Source: Lentibacillus halodurans
GTDB taxonomy: Bacteria; Bacillota; Bacilli; Bacillales; Amphibacillaceae
Reading direction: 5' to 3'
NCBI RefSeq assembly: GCF_900112045.1
Contig: NZ_FOJW01000013.1
Span: 1 to 64,000, forward strand
Length of the DNA: 64,000 bases
Positions 18,371-26,590 of the stretch are shown piece after piece. The notes beneath the pieces are model-generated. The model saw only the letters and a list, made by a program, of their open reading frames with translations. It searched no databases and had not been told where the DNA came from. Position 1 is the stretch's first letter. Each line of letters starts with the position of its first letter. Made by a program: the position numbers and the translations under genes.

Positions 18371-19483
18371 ATGAAAATGACTACAACTACTACAAAAGCA
18401 CCATTCCGCGCAGATCATGTGGGAAGCCTGCTGCGCCCTGACCGCTTGCATGAGGCAAGAAGTGAATTTAAGAAAGGCAGCATTTCTGCTGAACAACTGC
18501 GTGAGGTGGAAAATGAAGAAATTAAACGCGTTGTGGACAGGCAAATTGAGGCCGGATTGCAGGCAGTTACCGATGGTGAGTTCCGCCGCACATTTTTCCA
18601 CCTTGATTTTATGGAACATTTAAACGGATTTGAAGGCTATGTTCCGGAACACGGTTATGCGTTTAAAGGCCAGGAATCGGAAAAACGCAATGTGAGGAAC
18701 ACTGGTAACGTATCCTTTAATCCGGATCACCCGTTTCTACGGGATTTGAAAGACCTGATTGACATTGTTGACAGACGGAATGCTGTAAAATTTACAATTC
18801 CAAGCCCAAACATGTTTTTTAACGATGGAATCAGAAACCCAGAAATATATCCGGATCTTGAAAAATATGCGGAAGATATTATTAAAACATATCAGGATGC
18901 GATTCAGGCATTTTACGATGCGGGCCTCCGTTATTTGCAGCTGGATGATGTTTATATTGCCGGCCTTGCTTCTGACAATGTACCGTGGAATGAGGACCCG
19001 GGTGAGCAGCGTGATTATCGGATTGACCTGGCAGTCCGTGTCCTGAACGAAAGTCTGGCGAACAAACCGGATGACTTAACTGTGACAGTGCACTTATGCC
19101 GTGGTAATTACCGCTCCACATGGGCATTCGAGGGTGGTTATGACCGGATTGCTCCAAAGTTGTTTGCAAAAGGTAATGTGGACGGATTTTTCCTGGAGTA
19201 CGATGATGAACGTTCAGGAGGATTCAACCCGCTCAAATACATTCCAGAAGGTGGCCCGCGAGTTGTACTCGGCGTCATTACATCCAAGTCTGGAGAATTG
19301 GAAGACAGAGGTGATGTGGTTGCACGCATTAAAGCTGCATCCGACTATGTGCCGCTTGATCAGCTATGTCTCAGTCCGCAATGCGGGTTTGCCTCCACCC
19401 ATCATGGCAATGAATTAACCGAAGAACGGCAATGGGCAAAATTGAAATTTGTTGTGGACGTTGCAAAAGAAATTTGGGGATAA
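18371..19483 (+). CDS. MetE C-terminal-type methyltransferase (YxjG/YxjH-like)
   Basis: 370 residues corresponding to the catalytic half of cobalamin-independent methionine synthase, with FRADHVGSLLRP at the start, TDGEFRRTFF, LQLDDVYIAG, VHLCRGNYRST (zinc ligand His/Cys), and a C-terminal LSPQCGFASTHHGN zinc-binding Cys. B. subtilis YxjG and YxjH have this architecture and are also S-box controlled. Likely transfers a methyl group from an alternative donor to homocysteine. Start ATG 18371; a second ATG six bases on is possible. Confidence 0.85.
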   Translation: MKMTTTTTKAPFRADHVGSLLRPDRLHEARSEFKKGSISAEQLREVENEEIKRVVDRQIEAGLQAVTDGEFRRTFFHLDFMEHLNGFEGYVPEHGYAFKGQESEKRNVRNTGNVSFNPDHPFLRDLKDLIDIVDRRNAVKFTIPSPNMFFNDGIRNPEIYPDLEKYAEDIIKTYQDAIQAFYDAGLRYLQLDDVYIAGLASDNVPWNEDPGEQRDYRIDLAVRVLNESLANKPDDLTVTVHLCRGNYRSTWAFEGGYDRIAPKLFAKGNVDGFFLEYDDERSGGFNPLKYIPEGGPRVVLGVITSKSGELEDRGDVVARIKAASDYVPLDQLCLSPQCGFASTHHGNELTEERQWAKLKFVVDVAKEIWG

Positions 19484-19487
19484 CGAT

Positions 19488-19527
19488 AAACAGCTTGCAG
19501 GATACAGACTCTGCAAGCTGTTTTTTT
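19488..19527 (+). terminator. Terminator after the SAM-controlled operon
   Basis: 11-bp stem ACAGCTTGCAG (19490-19500) / CTGCAAGCTGT (19511-19521) followed by seven T. Confidence 0.9.
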
Positions 19528-19585
19528 ATCATGATAATCTATAAAGTGCTTTGTCCCGCTGTTTCTCGCTCGTTTTCCGCTTTGA

Positions 19586-20968
19586 TTATTCTATGATTTT
19601 TCCTGGATTCAACGTATCATCCGGATCCAACACGCGTTTGATTTTGCGCATAACACTGAGCGCATGCCCGTGTTCGCGTTCCTGATATTTTTGTTTGCCT
19701 GTGCCCACGCCATGTTCGCCGGTACAGGTGCCGCCGCGCTCCAGTGCATAACCGACAATTCTCTCATTCAGCTGATTTGCTCGTTCAATATCGTCCGGAT
19801 TTCCGGGATCAAGCATCAATAGGATATGATAATTCCCATCACCGACATGTCCGACAATACCGCCGGAAAGTCCGGATTCACCAATCGCTTCTCTAGCGTC
19901 TTTCACCGCACCAGCCAATTCGGAAATAGGTACGCAAACATCGGTGACCATCTGTTTTCTTCCCGGATGATTGTGAATGAATGCATATGCCGCATTGTGC
20001 CGTGCTTCCCACAACTTATTGCGTCCAGCCGTATCCGTCTCAAATTCAATTTGCCGGCATCGCATATCACGGACAATTTCTTCCATAAACGTGATATCTT
20101 GCTTTAGTCCTGCCTTATTTCCGTGCAGCTCCAGAAATAACGTAGGAACTTCATGATAATCAGTATCACTATATAGATTCATTTGCTTAATAGCTTCCTC
20201 ATCCACGAGCTCCACCCGGGCAATCGGGATTCCAGCTTGCATAATAGCGATGACAGCATCCACTGCATCATCAACACTGACAAACTCTGCCCTCGCAGCC
20301 ATAATATGCTCAGGAATCCCGATGACTTTCAGTGTCAGTTCAGTAAAACAGCCCAGTGTCCCTTCTGATCCGACGAAGAGCCCGTTCATATTATAACCTG
20401 ACGATGATTTGGCTGCCAAACTGCCGGTATGTATGATCGACCCATCTGCCAGTACAACTTCCAGATCACGTACACTGTCCCGCATGATGCCATATTTAAC
20501 CGATGTTGTACCACTGGCGTTTGTCGCCGCCATTCCCCCAAGTGTTGCATCAGCACCAGGGTCAACCGTAAAAAAAAGACCATACTTTTTCAGTTCCTTT
20601 TCCAACTGTGATCGGGTTACGCCTGGCTGCACTTTAACAAGAAAGTCATCTTCCCGTACTTCCAAAACCCTGTTCATATTGGCAAAATCAATCACAATGC
20701 CGCCCTGCTGTGGGATAACACTAGCCTCAAGACTGGATCCATACCCATATGGCACAACAGGTGCATCATACTTGTTCGCCAGTTTAATCGTATCCCTTAC
20801 TTCATCAGCATTTTCCGGAAATACGACAATGTCCGGCAAGTACGGTGTGTGATATGATTCGTCCGAACTATGCTGCTCCAATATAGTCTCATTGGTTGTC
20901 ACACGGTCTTCAGCTAAAACTTCCCGCAATTCCTCCAAAAGCTTCACACTCACTTGTGTCCCCTCCAT
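19586..20968 (-). CDS. GlcD/D-lactate-dehydrogenase-type FAD oxidoreductase
   Basis: 460 residues. N-terminal FAD_binding_4 (PCMH) domain with VVPYGYGSSLEASV and VQPGVTRSQLEKEL, and a C-terminal FAD-oxidase domain ending CTGEHGVGTGKQKYQEREHG. Oxidises a 2-hydroxy acid (glycolate or D-lactate are typical) with FAD. Start chosen at MEGTQV (20968), preceded by GAGGGGGA; the open frame extends upstream into the VOC gene. Lies 41 bp downstream of that gene, so they probably form one operon. Confidence 0.85.
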   Translation of the reverse strand: MEGTQVSVKLLEELREVLAEDRVTTNETILEQHSSDESYHTPYLPDIVVFPENADEVRDTIKLANKYDAPVVPYGYGSSLEASVIPQQGGIVIDFANMNRVLEVREDDFLVKVQPGVTRSQLEKELKKYGLFFTVDPGADATLGGMAATNASGTTSVKYGIMRDSVRDLEVVLADGSIIHTGSLAAKSSSGYNMNGLFVGSEGTLGCFTELTLKVIGIPEHIMAARAEFVSVDDAVDAVIAIMQAGIPIARVELVDEEAIKQMNLYSDTDYHEVPTLFLELHGNKAGLKQDITFMEEIVRDMRCRQIEFETDTAGRNKLWEARHNAAYAFIHNHPGRKQMVTDVCVPISELAGAVKDAREAIGESGLSGGIVGHVGDGNYHILLMLDPGNPDDIERANQLNERIVGYALERGGTCTGEHGVGTGKQKYQEREHGHALSVMRKIKRVLDPDDTLNPGKIIE

Positions 20969-21009
20969 AAAAACGTTCCCCCTCGTTATACTTTTTCCAA
21001 CTACGCGAA

Positions 21010-21396
21010 CTATCTCGCCTGCGAAATTTGAATTAGGTTCCCACACGTATCATCGAAAATCGCAAACATAACCGGACCTGCATCAGTCGGCTCCATCGAA
21101 AATTCCACCCCATGCTTTTTCAGACGGTCATATTCCGCATGAATGTCATCCACGACAAAAGACGTGATCGGGATTCCCTGCTCATAGATCACCTTTTGAT
21201 AAGTTTTGGCCGCATCGTTATCATTCGGCTCCAAAAGCAGTTCCACGCCATCCGGATCTTCAGGCGATACAACGGTCAGCCATTTATAATCTCCTGCAGG
21301 CATATCCATTTTTTTCTGGAACCCTAGAACCTCCGTATAAAATTGCAGCGCTTTCTCCTGATCTTCTACAAATACACTTGTGATTTTAATTCGCAT
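21010..21396 (-). CDS. VOC-family (glyoxalase/bleomycin-resistance) protein
   Basis: 128 residues with the two babbab units of the vicinal-oxygen-chelate fold: ITSVFVEDQEKALQFYTEVLGF and PITSFVVDDIHAEYDRLKKHGVEF, ending MFAIFDDTCGNLIQI. Could be a dioxygenase-like or glyoxalase-like enzyme; substrate unknown. Start at MRIKIT (21396) after GGAGG. First gene of a likely two-gene operon with the FAD oxidase. Confidence 0.85.
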   Translation of the reverse strand: MRIKITSVFVEDQEKALQFYTEVLGFQKKMDMPAGDYKWLTVVSPEDPDGVELLLEPNDNDAAKTYQKVIYEQGIPITSFVVDDIHAEYDRLKKHGVEFSMEPTDAGPVMFAIFDDTCGNLIQISQAR

Positions 21397-21482
21397 TTTA
21401 ATCCTCCGTTCTGTTGCTTCCATTATAGCAGGAATGCTGGATTAATTTAATTCAAGGAGTTCTTTTTACCTGTTTTTTTTTA

Positions 21483-21525
21483 AAACCTCTCATGTCATAG
21501 GCTACTATGCAATTACGAGAGGTTT
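21483..21525. terminator. Hairpin AAACCTCTC/GAGAGGTTT
   Basis: 9-bp perfect stem (21483-21491 and 21517-21525) with a 25-nt loop, between the VOC gene and the IS200-type relic. Could be a terminator or a former element end. Confidence 0.35.
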
Positions 21526-21586
21526 GTCCACTATGCAGTTGTTACTACACGACCACTTTCGTTGTCAACCTTACTTTTTGCCGACA

Positions 21587-21753
21587 CTACTTTGTGAAAT
21601 AGTAATTCCCTTTGCCTGACCCTTGCCTGATCAATTCCCTTGTTCTTATTGCTATATGGCCCCGTAACACTTTATATCTGTACTTTGTCACCCATATCAC
21701 ATGATACTTGATATCATATACCCCGTATGACTATTTTTTCGATAACCGTTCAT
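21587..21753 (-). pseudogene. IS200/IS605 TnpA (Y1 transposase) relic
   Basis: Minus-strand translation gives MNGYRKNSHT and then, one frame over, YGVYDIKYHVIWVTKYRYKV followed by LRGHIAIRTRELIRQG, which is the N-terminal third of the small Y1 single-strand transposase TnpA, before a stop. The HUH and catalytic Tyr region is gone. A frameshift near residue 10 and the early truncation make it inactive. Confidence 0.8.
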
Positions 21754-21971
21754 ACTTTTCAGCTTACAACTCAAGTATGGACATTTAGGATAAAGCTAAA
21801 AGCTGATGAAGCTGGGACAAAAGCTACCTCCACTATTACTTATCGGCTGATACACCTTATTAATACCAGTATATCAAATCGTGAAAGCGGTTTTATTTGC
21901 TTATTTCGAATTTGATATTCCTGCTGATGGCTACCGGATTATTCCCAATAGCGAAAACTCGTAATGTTATC

Positions 21972-22389
21972 TCAGGCAAACCTGGCAAAAGCAACCGCAT
22001 CACCCTGGTCACACAATGTGAATTCCATGGTTTTCATAAAAAGATCTTATTACCGGTTCATTATGTGTCAAAAGCACTTTCTCGCGCACACCCTGATATC
22101 CTAACTAACAACTTCTCCATCAATTGTGATTCGAGGCCAGCATTCTGGTAATCAGGCAAAACCAATATGTCCTGGACATAGATAATCATGTACCAGTTCC
22201 CGACAACGCATTAAATTAAGTCCAAAAAAGCCGATCACCTCCAAATCTTTTATAACAGCGAAGGCGTGCTTTCCCGTTGATCAGATTTTCTTCATCGGTA
22301 TCCATATCATAAAAAGCATACTTACCATCATAGTGCCATTGGTATGCGATTTCTTCTGCCTGCTGTTGTGTTATTATTTTAAAATCCAT
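21972..22389 (-). pseudogene. Decayed GNAT acetyltransferase
   Basis: From the ATG at 22389 (GGAGGGATGAAAAA upstream) the frame reads MDFKIITQQQAEEIAYQWHY and on to MDTDEENLI, then shifts: GKHAFAVIKDLEVIGFFGL, IIYVQDILVLPDYQNAGLESQ, and finally SFYENHGI..DQGDAVAFARFA with a stop at 21972-21974. These are acetyl-CoA-binding and C-terminal parts of a GNAT enzyme. At least three indels. Confidence 0.75.
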
Positions 22390-22443
22390 TTTTTCATCCC
22401 TCCTCTCTTGGATTCGATATATGTCACAAAACTCCTTTCATGA

Positions 22444-22492
22444 TTGCAAAAATGAAATCTTTCAACTATAATATGATTGATTAATCAATCAT
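22444..22492 (+). promoter_or_regulatory. tetR-MFS promoter with 20-bp palindromic operator
   Basis: TTGCAA (22444-22449), 17-bp spacer, perfect TATAAT (22467-22472), followed at once by a 20-bp perfect palindrome, half-site ATGATTGATT (22473-22492). A repressor bound there would block initiation; the adjacent TetR protein is the obvious candidate, giving autoregulation. Confidence 0.75.
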
Positions 22493-22513
22493 TTAAAAAA
22501 GGAACCTCCTAAA

Positions 22514-23092
22514 ATGGCTAAACCTAAATCCAATGAAAAACGTCAACAAATTTTTCTAGCCGGACTAAAGCTTTTCGCTGAAAACGGCTATTCCAAAACG
22601 ACGATTAAAGACATAGCGCAAGAAGCCGGTATCAGCTTTGGCACGGTTTTTACCTATTACGAAAACAAAGCAGCACTTTTCCGGATCTGTGTGACAGCAC
22701 CGCTCCAGGAATTCAGAAATCACATACACGATGCCCGTGAGGATATGGCATCCATGACACTGATCAAATTGAAAAATCTTGTAGAACAGCATATTAACTT
22801 TTTTATGGAAAGAGAGCATTACTTACGAGTCATTCAGTATGTCATCGGCCAGCCTGAACGCTTCAAGGAGATCGAGGCACTCGATGAATTTGCAAACGAG
22901 TTCCGGAAATTCATTCAAGACATTGTGAGAACCGGAGTGAATAAAGGATTTTTACCGGAAAGTAATCCTGAAGAGGTTAGCTATGGCTATCTTGCTTTCC
23001 TCATGGGCATGCGCCTCTCGTTTACCGACCATGCTAACGCCCACCAAACCAGCACATTTAAAAATCAGGCTCTTCGCCTATTTGGAGTTTAG
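22514..23092 (+). CDS. TetR/AcrR-family transcriptional regulator
   Basis: 192 residues; N-terminal HTH (RQQIFLAGLKLFAENGYSKT, DIAQEAGISFGTVFTYYENK, residues 9-56) and a ligand-binding helical C-terminus. Ten bases separate it from the MFS gene, and a perfect palindrome overlaps its own start region. It most likely represses both genes until the transporter's substrate binds. Confidence 0.9.
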   Translation: MAKPKSNEKRQQIFLAGLKLFAENGYSKTTIKDIAQEAGISFGTVFTYYENKAALFRICVTAPLQEFRNHIHDAREDMASMTLIKLKNLVEQHINFFMEREHYLRVIQYVIGQPERFKEIEALDEFANEFRKFIQDIVRTGVNKGFLPESNPEEVSYGYLAFLMGMRLSFTDHANAHQTSTFKNQALRLFGV

Positions 23093-23103
23093 GAGGTACA
23101 TCA

Positions 23104-24342
23104 ATGAGCCAATTTAGCCAGCTGCACCGCTCCATTAAAATACGGCTGTATCTGCAGTTTGCCACCACCATGACAACAATGGCCATTATGCCGTTCATAG
23201 CCATCTATTTTAGTCAGCTTGTCGGGGCAAAAATCACCGGTATTCTTGTCATGCTGGTGATTAGCTCGGGCATCATCGGTGGCTTCCTGGGCGGTTACGT
23301 GTCCGATCAGATTGGCCGCAAAAAACTGCTTGTTCTGTCCGAAATAGCAATGGGGCTTTCCTTTCTGGCGATAGCCTGCTTTAATTCACCCTGGACAATC
23401 ATGCCATATGTCAGTTTTGTGCTTTTTATGGTAAACATGTTTTTCAACGGACTGTACCTTCCTGTATCAACGGCGATGATTTACGATCTCGTCCGTAAAA
23501 AAGAGCGGAATTTTGTTTTCACTGCCCAGTACTGGGTTTCCAACTTGGCCATGGCAATCGGCAGCATAACTGGTGCTTTCCTGTTTGAAGACTTTCATTT
23601 TTATTTGTTCTTGGCGGTAGCAGCAGTCACGCTGGCTTCCGGTCTTGTCACGCTTCTTTTCATCAACGAGACGTTTGTGAAAGTCAATTCTAAAGAGAGC
23701 GTGAAACCCGTATCCATATTAAGTAATTATCAATCTGTTTTTAAAGATCGACTTTTTATGACGTTCATGATCGCATCGATGCTTGTCCTGTCACTCGAAA
23801 GTCATTTAACCAATTATATCGCGGTAAACCTGGAAAAAAATATGGCAGAAACAACCTGGTTCGGTTCACTCTCGATTAATGGGATCAATATGACGGGTAT
23901 TCTGCAGGCAGAAAACACACTAATTGTTGTATTTGCAGTAAGTCTGGTCACTTGGCTCATCAAACGCACCTCTGATTACAGCAGGTTAATCTGCGGCATG
24001 ACAATTTATGTCATCAGCTATGCACTGCTCAGTTTTACAGTTACGCCATCGCTTCTGGTCGGTTTTATGATTTTGATTTCACTCGGCGAACTTGTCCTGG
24101 TTCCCGTTCGACAAGGTTTGCTGGCCGAGCTTACACCTGAGTCACAGCGCAGCTCTTACCTGGCAATCGACAGCTTCATGGAACAGGGCATGATGATCAT
24201 CGGCGGTGCTGCCGTTACAATTGGGGGAATCGTGCCGGGCTACATGATGAGTTTAGGGTTTTTGGTGCTGGGGATGGCCGGCGTACTGCTCATGGCATCG
24301 ATTATGAAGCAGCCGCAAAAGCAGGAGCGGATTTCAAGCTAG
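23104..24342 (+). CDS. MFS efflux transporter
   Basis: 412 residues, about twelve membrane segments. The motif A loop between helices 2 and 3 is clear (GGYVSDQIGRKKLL). N-terminal half is strongly conserved-looking for drug:H+ antiporters. Starts 11 bp after tetR with GGAGG, so co-transcribed. Probably exports a toxic compound sensed by the TetR protein; the compound is unknown. Confidence 0.88.
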   Translation: MSQFSQLHRSIKIRLYLQFATTMTTMAIMPFIAIYFSQLVGAKITGILVMLVISSGIIGGFLGGYVSDQIGRKKLLVLSEIAMGLSFLAIACFNSPWTIMPYVSFVLFMVNMFFNGLYLPVSTAMIYDLVRKKERNFVFTAQYWVSNLAMAIGSITGAFLFEDFHFYLFLAVAAVTLASGLVTLLFINETFVKVNSKESVKPVSILSNYQSVFKDRLFMTFMIASMLVLSLESHLTNYIAVNLEKNMAETTWFGSLSINGINMTGILQAENTLIVVFAVSLVTWLIKRTSDYSRLICGMTIYVISYALLSFTVTPSLLVGFMILISLGELVLVPVRQGLLAELTPESQRSSYLAIDSFMEQGMMIIGGAAVTIGGIVPGYMMSLGFLVLGMAGVLLMASIMKQPQKQERISS

Positions 24343-24469
24343 GCATTTTGCCGTACGGGAGTTTGACCAGTTGGGCTAAAAAAATGGATCTGCTCATATT
24401 GTCACAGTTTTGGCTGAAGTTCACATGGGTTCGGCTGAAACTGTTACAAAAACGTCCTCAAGTTGAGGC

Positions 24470-25012
24470 TCAAAAATATCCTTCAGATTCTGGCAAAGCC
24501 CCTTTCTGGCACCACACCAAGGCATTTCGCTCAATTTCTTTAACAACGCGATCTTTCCCTTTAATATAAGCATCCATATCATCAGGAAAACGAGCGGCCA
24601 AATCCAGCTTTAAACGGCTGTAGTTGTCCGCTTCATACGAATGGTGACGAAAAAAATCCCGGAATGCCAGGTGTCGTCCAATGTGGGTATTTCCCTTTTC
24701 AAAAATATGTACATGATGTGTACGATGGTCCCCTCCCTTTCTAAAAAAGCGGCGACCTGCCATGTCATTTTCCCCTTTCGCTTCATAACCAAGTGTTTCC
24801 ATATCACGATTAAACTGATCAATCCGGTTAATATCTCTAACCACCGGCATGATATCGATAACTGGTTTTGCATACAGGCCTTTCACAGATGTGCTTCCAA
24901 TATGATAGATGTCAAGTGTTTCTCCACCCAAAATTCTCTGCAATTTTTGTGCTTCAATATCAAATTGAAACGGCCAAAGTGTGTCGTAAGGAACAACTTC
25001 AACTTTCCGCAT
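24470..25012 (-). CDS. GrpB/UPF0157-family nucleotidyltransferase-fold protein
   Basis: 180 residues with the complete family pattern: VEVVPYDTLWPFQFDIEAQKL, IYHIGSTSVKGLYAKPVIDIMPVV (the GS and D of the nucleotidyltransferase fold), THHVHIFEKG and HLAFRDFFRHH. Function is not established. ATG start with TAGGAGGAG upstream. Followed on the same strand, upstream side, by the zinc-finger and CsaA genes with 10-bp gaps, so part of one operon. Confidence 0.88.
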   Translation of the reverse strand: MRKVEVVPYDTLWPFQFDIEAQKLQRILGGETLDIYHIGSTSVKGLYAKPVIDIMPVVRDINRIDQFNRDMETLGYEAKGENDMAGRRFFRKGGDHRTHHVHIFEKGNTHIGRHLAFRDFFRHHSYEADNYSRLKLDLAARFPDDMDAYIKGKDRVVKEIERNALVWCQKGALPESEGYF

Positions 25013-25022
25013 GACACTCCTC

Positions 25023-25325
25023 CTACCAATAAGGCTCTTCTTTACTTGCTAATTTCAGAAAAAACGGCATGATACTCACCATAACAGCGCTTAGAATGAT
25101 AGCCAGGATTAAAGCGATCCAAACCGTCATACCACTTATGTATGGGAAAATAAAGACAAGCGGTATCGGCAATATTCCAATCATACTGCTTCGGGTTCTT
25201 GATGTGGCTGATTGGTATTGCCTTTCACCACAATGGGGACATTCCATACTGATACGAATCCGCATCATACTTTTCATCGTCTCACCCCATGACCATTCCT
25301 TCCCGCAATTCTGACATGTCGGCAT
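25023..25325 (-). CDS. Zinc-ribbon membrane protein (TIGR04104-like)
   Basis: 100 residues: an N-terminal zinc ribbon CQNCGKEW..MECPHCGERQYQ, then two membrane helices. The start MPTCQN at 25325 has GGGAGA upstream. The family is found across Bacillaceae without known function. Lies between grpB-like and csaA. Confidence 0.75.
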   Translation of the reverse strand: MPTCQNCGKEWSWGETMKSMMRIRISMECPHCGERQYQSATSRTRSSMIGILPIPLVFIFPYISGMTVWIALILAIILSAVMVSIMPFFLKLASKEEPYW

Positions 25326-25353
25326 AATGGAATCTCCCTTCAAAAACACCATG

Positions 25354-25686
25354 TTACGAAATTCGCGTACCATTTTCGACCGATTCATCCGGTTTCAATA
25401 GCACAACATCATCCTCTTCCGGAACACCGCCAATGACCAGCACCTCCGATTTATAACCGGCAACCCGCATCGGCGGAAAATTCACGACACCGACCACTTG
25501 ACGACCAACAAGCTGATCCGGTTCATATCTCCGGGTGATTTGGGCCGAAGATTGCTTAATCCCAATATCCTCACCAAAATCAACTTTTAATTTAATCGCC
25601 GGCTTTTTTGCCTCCGGAAACGGTTCAGCCTTCAAAACAGTCCCAACACGTATATCCAGTTCCATAAAATCCTCAATTGTTGCCAA
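25354..25686 (-). CDS. csaA: CsaA-type tRNA-binding-domain chaperone
   Basis: 110 residues, exactly the size of B. subtilis CsaA, an OB-fold dimer related to the C-terminal tRNA-binding domain of MetRS. Motifs: FMELDIRVGTVLKAEPFPEAKKPAIKL split over residues 8-35, QIT.RY, VVGVVNFPP and GYKSEVLVIG. CsaA is linked to protein export. TTG start at 25686 placed after GGAGGGA. First gene of the csaA-zinc ribbon-grpB run. Confidence 0.9.
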   Translation of the reverse strand: MATIEDFMELDIRVGTVLKAEPFPEAKKPAIKLKVDFGEDIGIKQSSAQITRRYEPDQLVGRQVVGVVNFPPMRVAGYKSEVLVIGGVPEEDDVVLLKPDESVENGTRIS

Positions 25687-25841
25687 TATAACTCCCTCCA
25701 ATATGGTATAATCTTACTTTCAATATTGCCGATTTGCTGACGGATTATAAAAGATCTTTATCTAAAGATTTTCGCCAAAAGCTAGTGTAATCCTGCCTTT
25801 TTGACCATTAATCGAAAAATTTTTTATCTAAAGCTTTTAAT

Positions 25842-25870
25842 ATGACAATAATAGGTTATCATTATATAAT
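25842..25870 (+). promoter_or_regulatory. Promoter of the manganese-riboswitch transcript
   Basis: ATGACA (25842-25847), 17-bp spacer, TATAAT (25865-25870), about 23 bp before the riboswitch. Further upstream two copies of TTTATCTAAAG (about 25757-25768 and 25823-25833) could be regulator sites. Confidence 0.55.
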
Positions 25871-25892
25871 AATAATAAAGCATAAAAATTCC

Positions 25893-26007
25893 TTAAGGGG
25901 AGTAGCTTTTACAGCAAAGTCGTCAATTCGGAAAATGATCTCGGCTTTGCTGGCAGCGGATTGTTGTTAGCAAGACCTTGCCAGTCATATGTGGTCAGGT
26001 CTTTTTT
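25893..26007 (+). ncRNA. yybP-ykoY manganese riboswitch with terminator
   Basis: Core of the Mn2+-sensing yybP-ykoY element: TTAAGGGGAGTAGC (25894 on), GTCGTCAATTCG, CGGCTTTGCTGGCAGCGG, GTTAGCAAGACCTTGCC. The 3' part doubles as a terminator: AAGACCT (25972-25978) against AGGTCTT (25997-26003) plus a T run. Mn2+ binding would favour antitermination and expression of the gene at 26104. The usual targets are Mn exporters such as MntP, TerC-like or P-type ATPases. Confidence 0.88.
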
Positions 26008-26103
26008 CATACCAAGTTTCAATTCAATCATTTGGATTGGCATCATCTGACAACAGATTGCCGGACGCTTGATTTTTAAATTATTAAGGAGCGGATAGCG
26101 AAT

Positions 26104-26547
26104 ATGAATCAATTTACGTCCAAAGGTATGCCCACTTTCATCGAGAGAGAACTAGAAATTATTGATGAACTTGTGAGGCCAAAGCTTAAGAAAAGTTCTA
26201 AGTATATGTTTGTTGCTATACCATTACTGAGTATTTCAGTTATCAATCTATTTTTTATGCTGATTATCACAGGTTACAGTCAGGACATGATGATCGCACT
26301 CGGAATCTATGCATTATTAGGTGCGATCGGAGCTGCCCTGTATAAAGAATCCAGACATGTGAATAAAGAAATACAGCAAATCGGAATGGATCATATAATT
26401 AAGCGAATTAAAAATAGTGAGCATGTGAATGATTATACGAAAGATAAATATATTAACCATATTAAAGCCAAGCCGAAATTCGGCCTGCAGACTTTTTTCA
26501 GTTTTTTGTCAGAAGAACACCGGCGGAAGCAAATGATGGAGGGCTGA
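26104..26547 (+). CDS. DUF5392 (YwnF-like) membrane protein under Mn riboswitch
   Basis: 147 residues: soluble N-terminus (FIERELEIIDELVRPKLKK), two membrane helices at about 36-58 and 62-80, then a basic helical tail (HIIKRIKNSEHVNDYTKDKY). It looks like the B. subtilis YwnF/DUF5392 family, which has no known role. The only gene downstream of the yybP-ykoY riboswitch, so expression should follow manganese. ATG with AAGGAG upstream. It has too few membrane helices to be a classical exporter. Confidence 0.7.
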   Translation: MNQFTSKGMPTFIERELEIIDELVRPKLKKSSKYMFVAIPLLSISVINLFFMLIITGYSQDMMIALGIYALLGAIGAALYKESRHVNKEIQQIGMDHIIKRIKNSEHVNDYTKDKYINHIKAKPKFGLQTFFSFLSEEHRRKQMMEG

Positions 26548-26556
26548 TAATTCAAT

Positions 26557-26590
26557 GGAGAACCTTCAAGTGAAAGAGGTTCTCTATTTT
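26557..26590. terminator. Bidirectional terminator
   Basis: 8-bp stem GAGAACCT (26558-26565) / AGGTTCTC (26577-26584) with TATTTT after it; serves the Mn-controlled gene and overlaps the stop codon of the convergent acetyltransferase. Confidence 0.7.

Noticed and set aside
25909..26112. 67-residue minus-strand ORF
   Set aside because: It is antisense to the manganese riboswitch, and has no family features.
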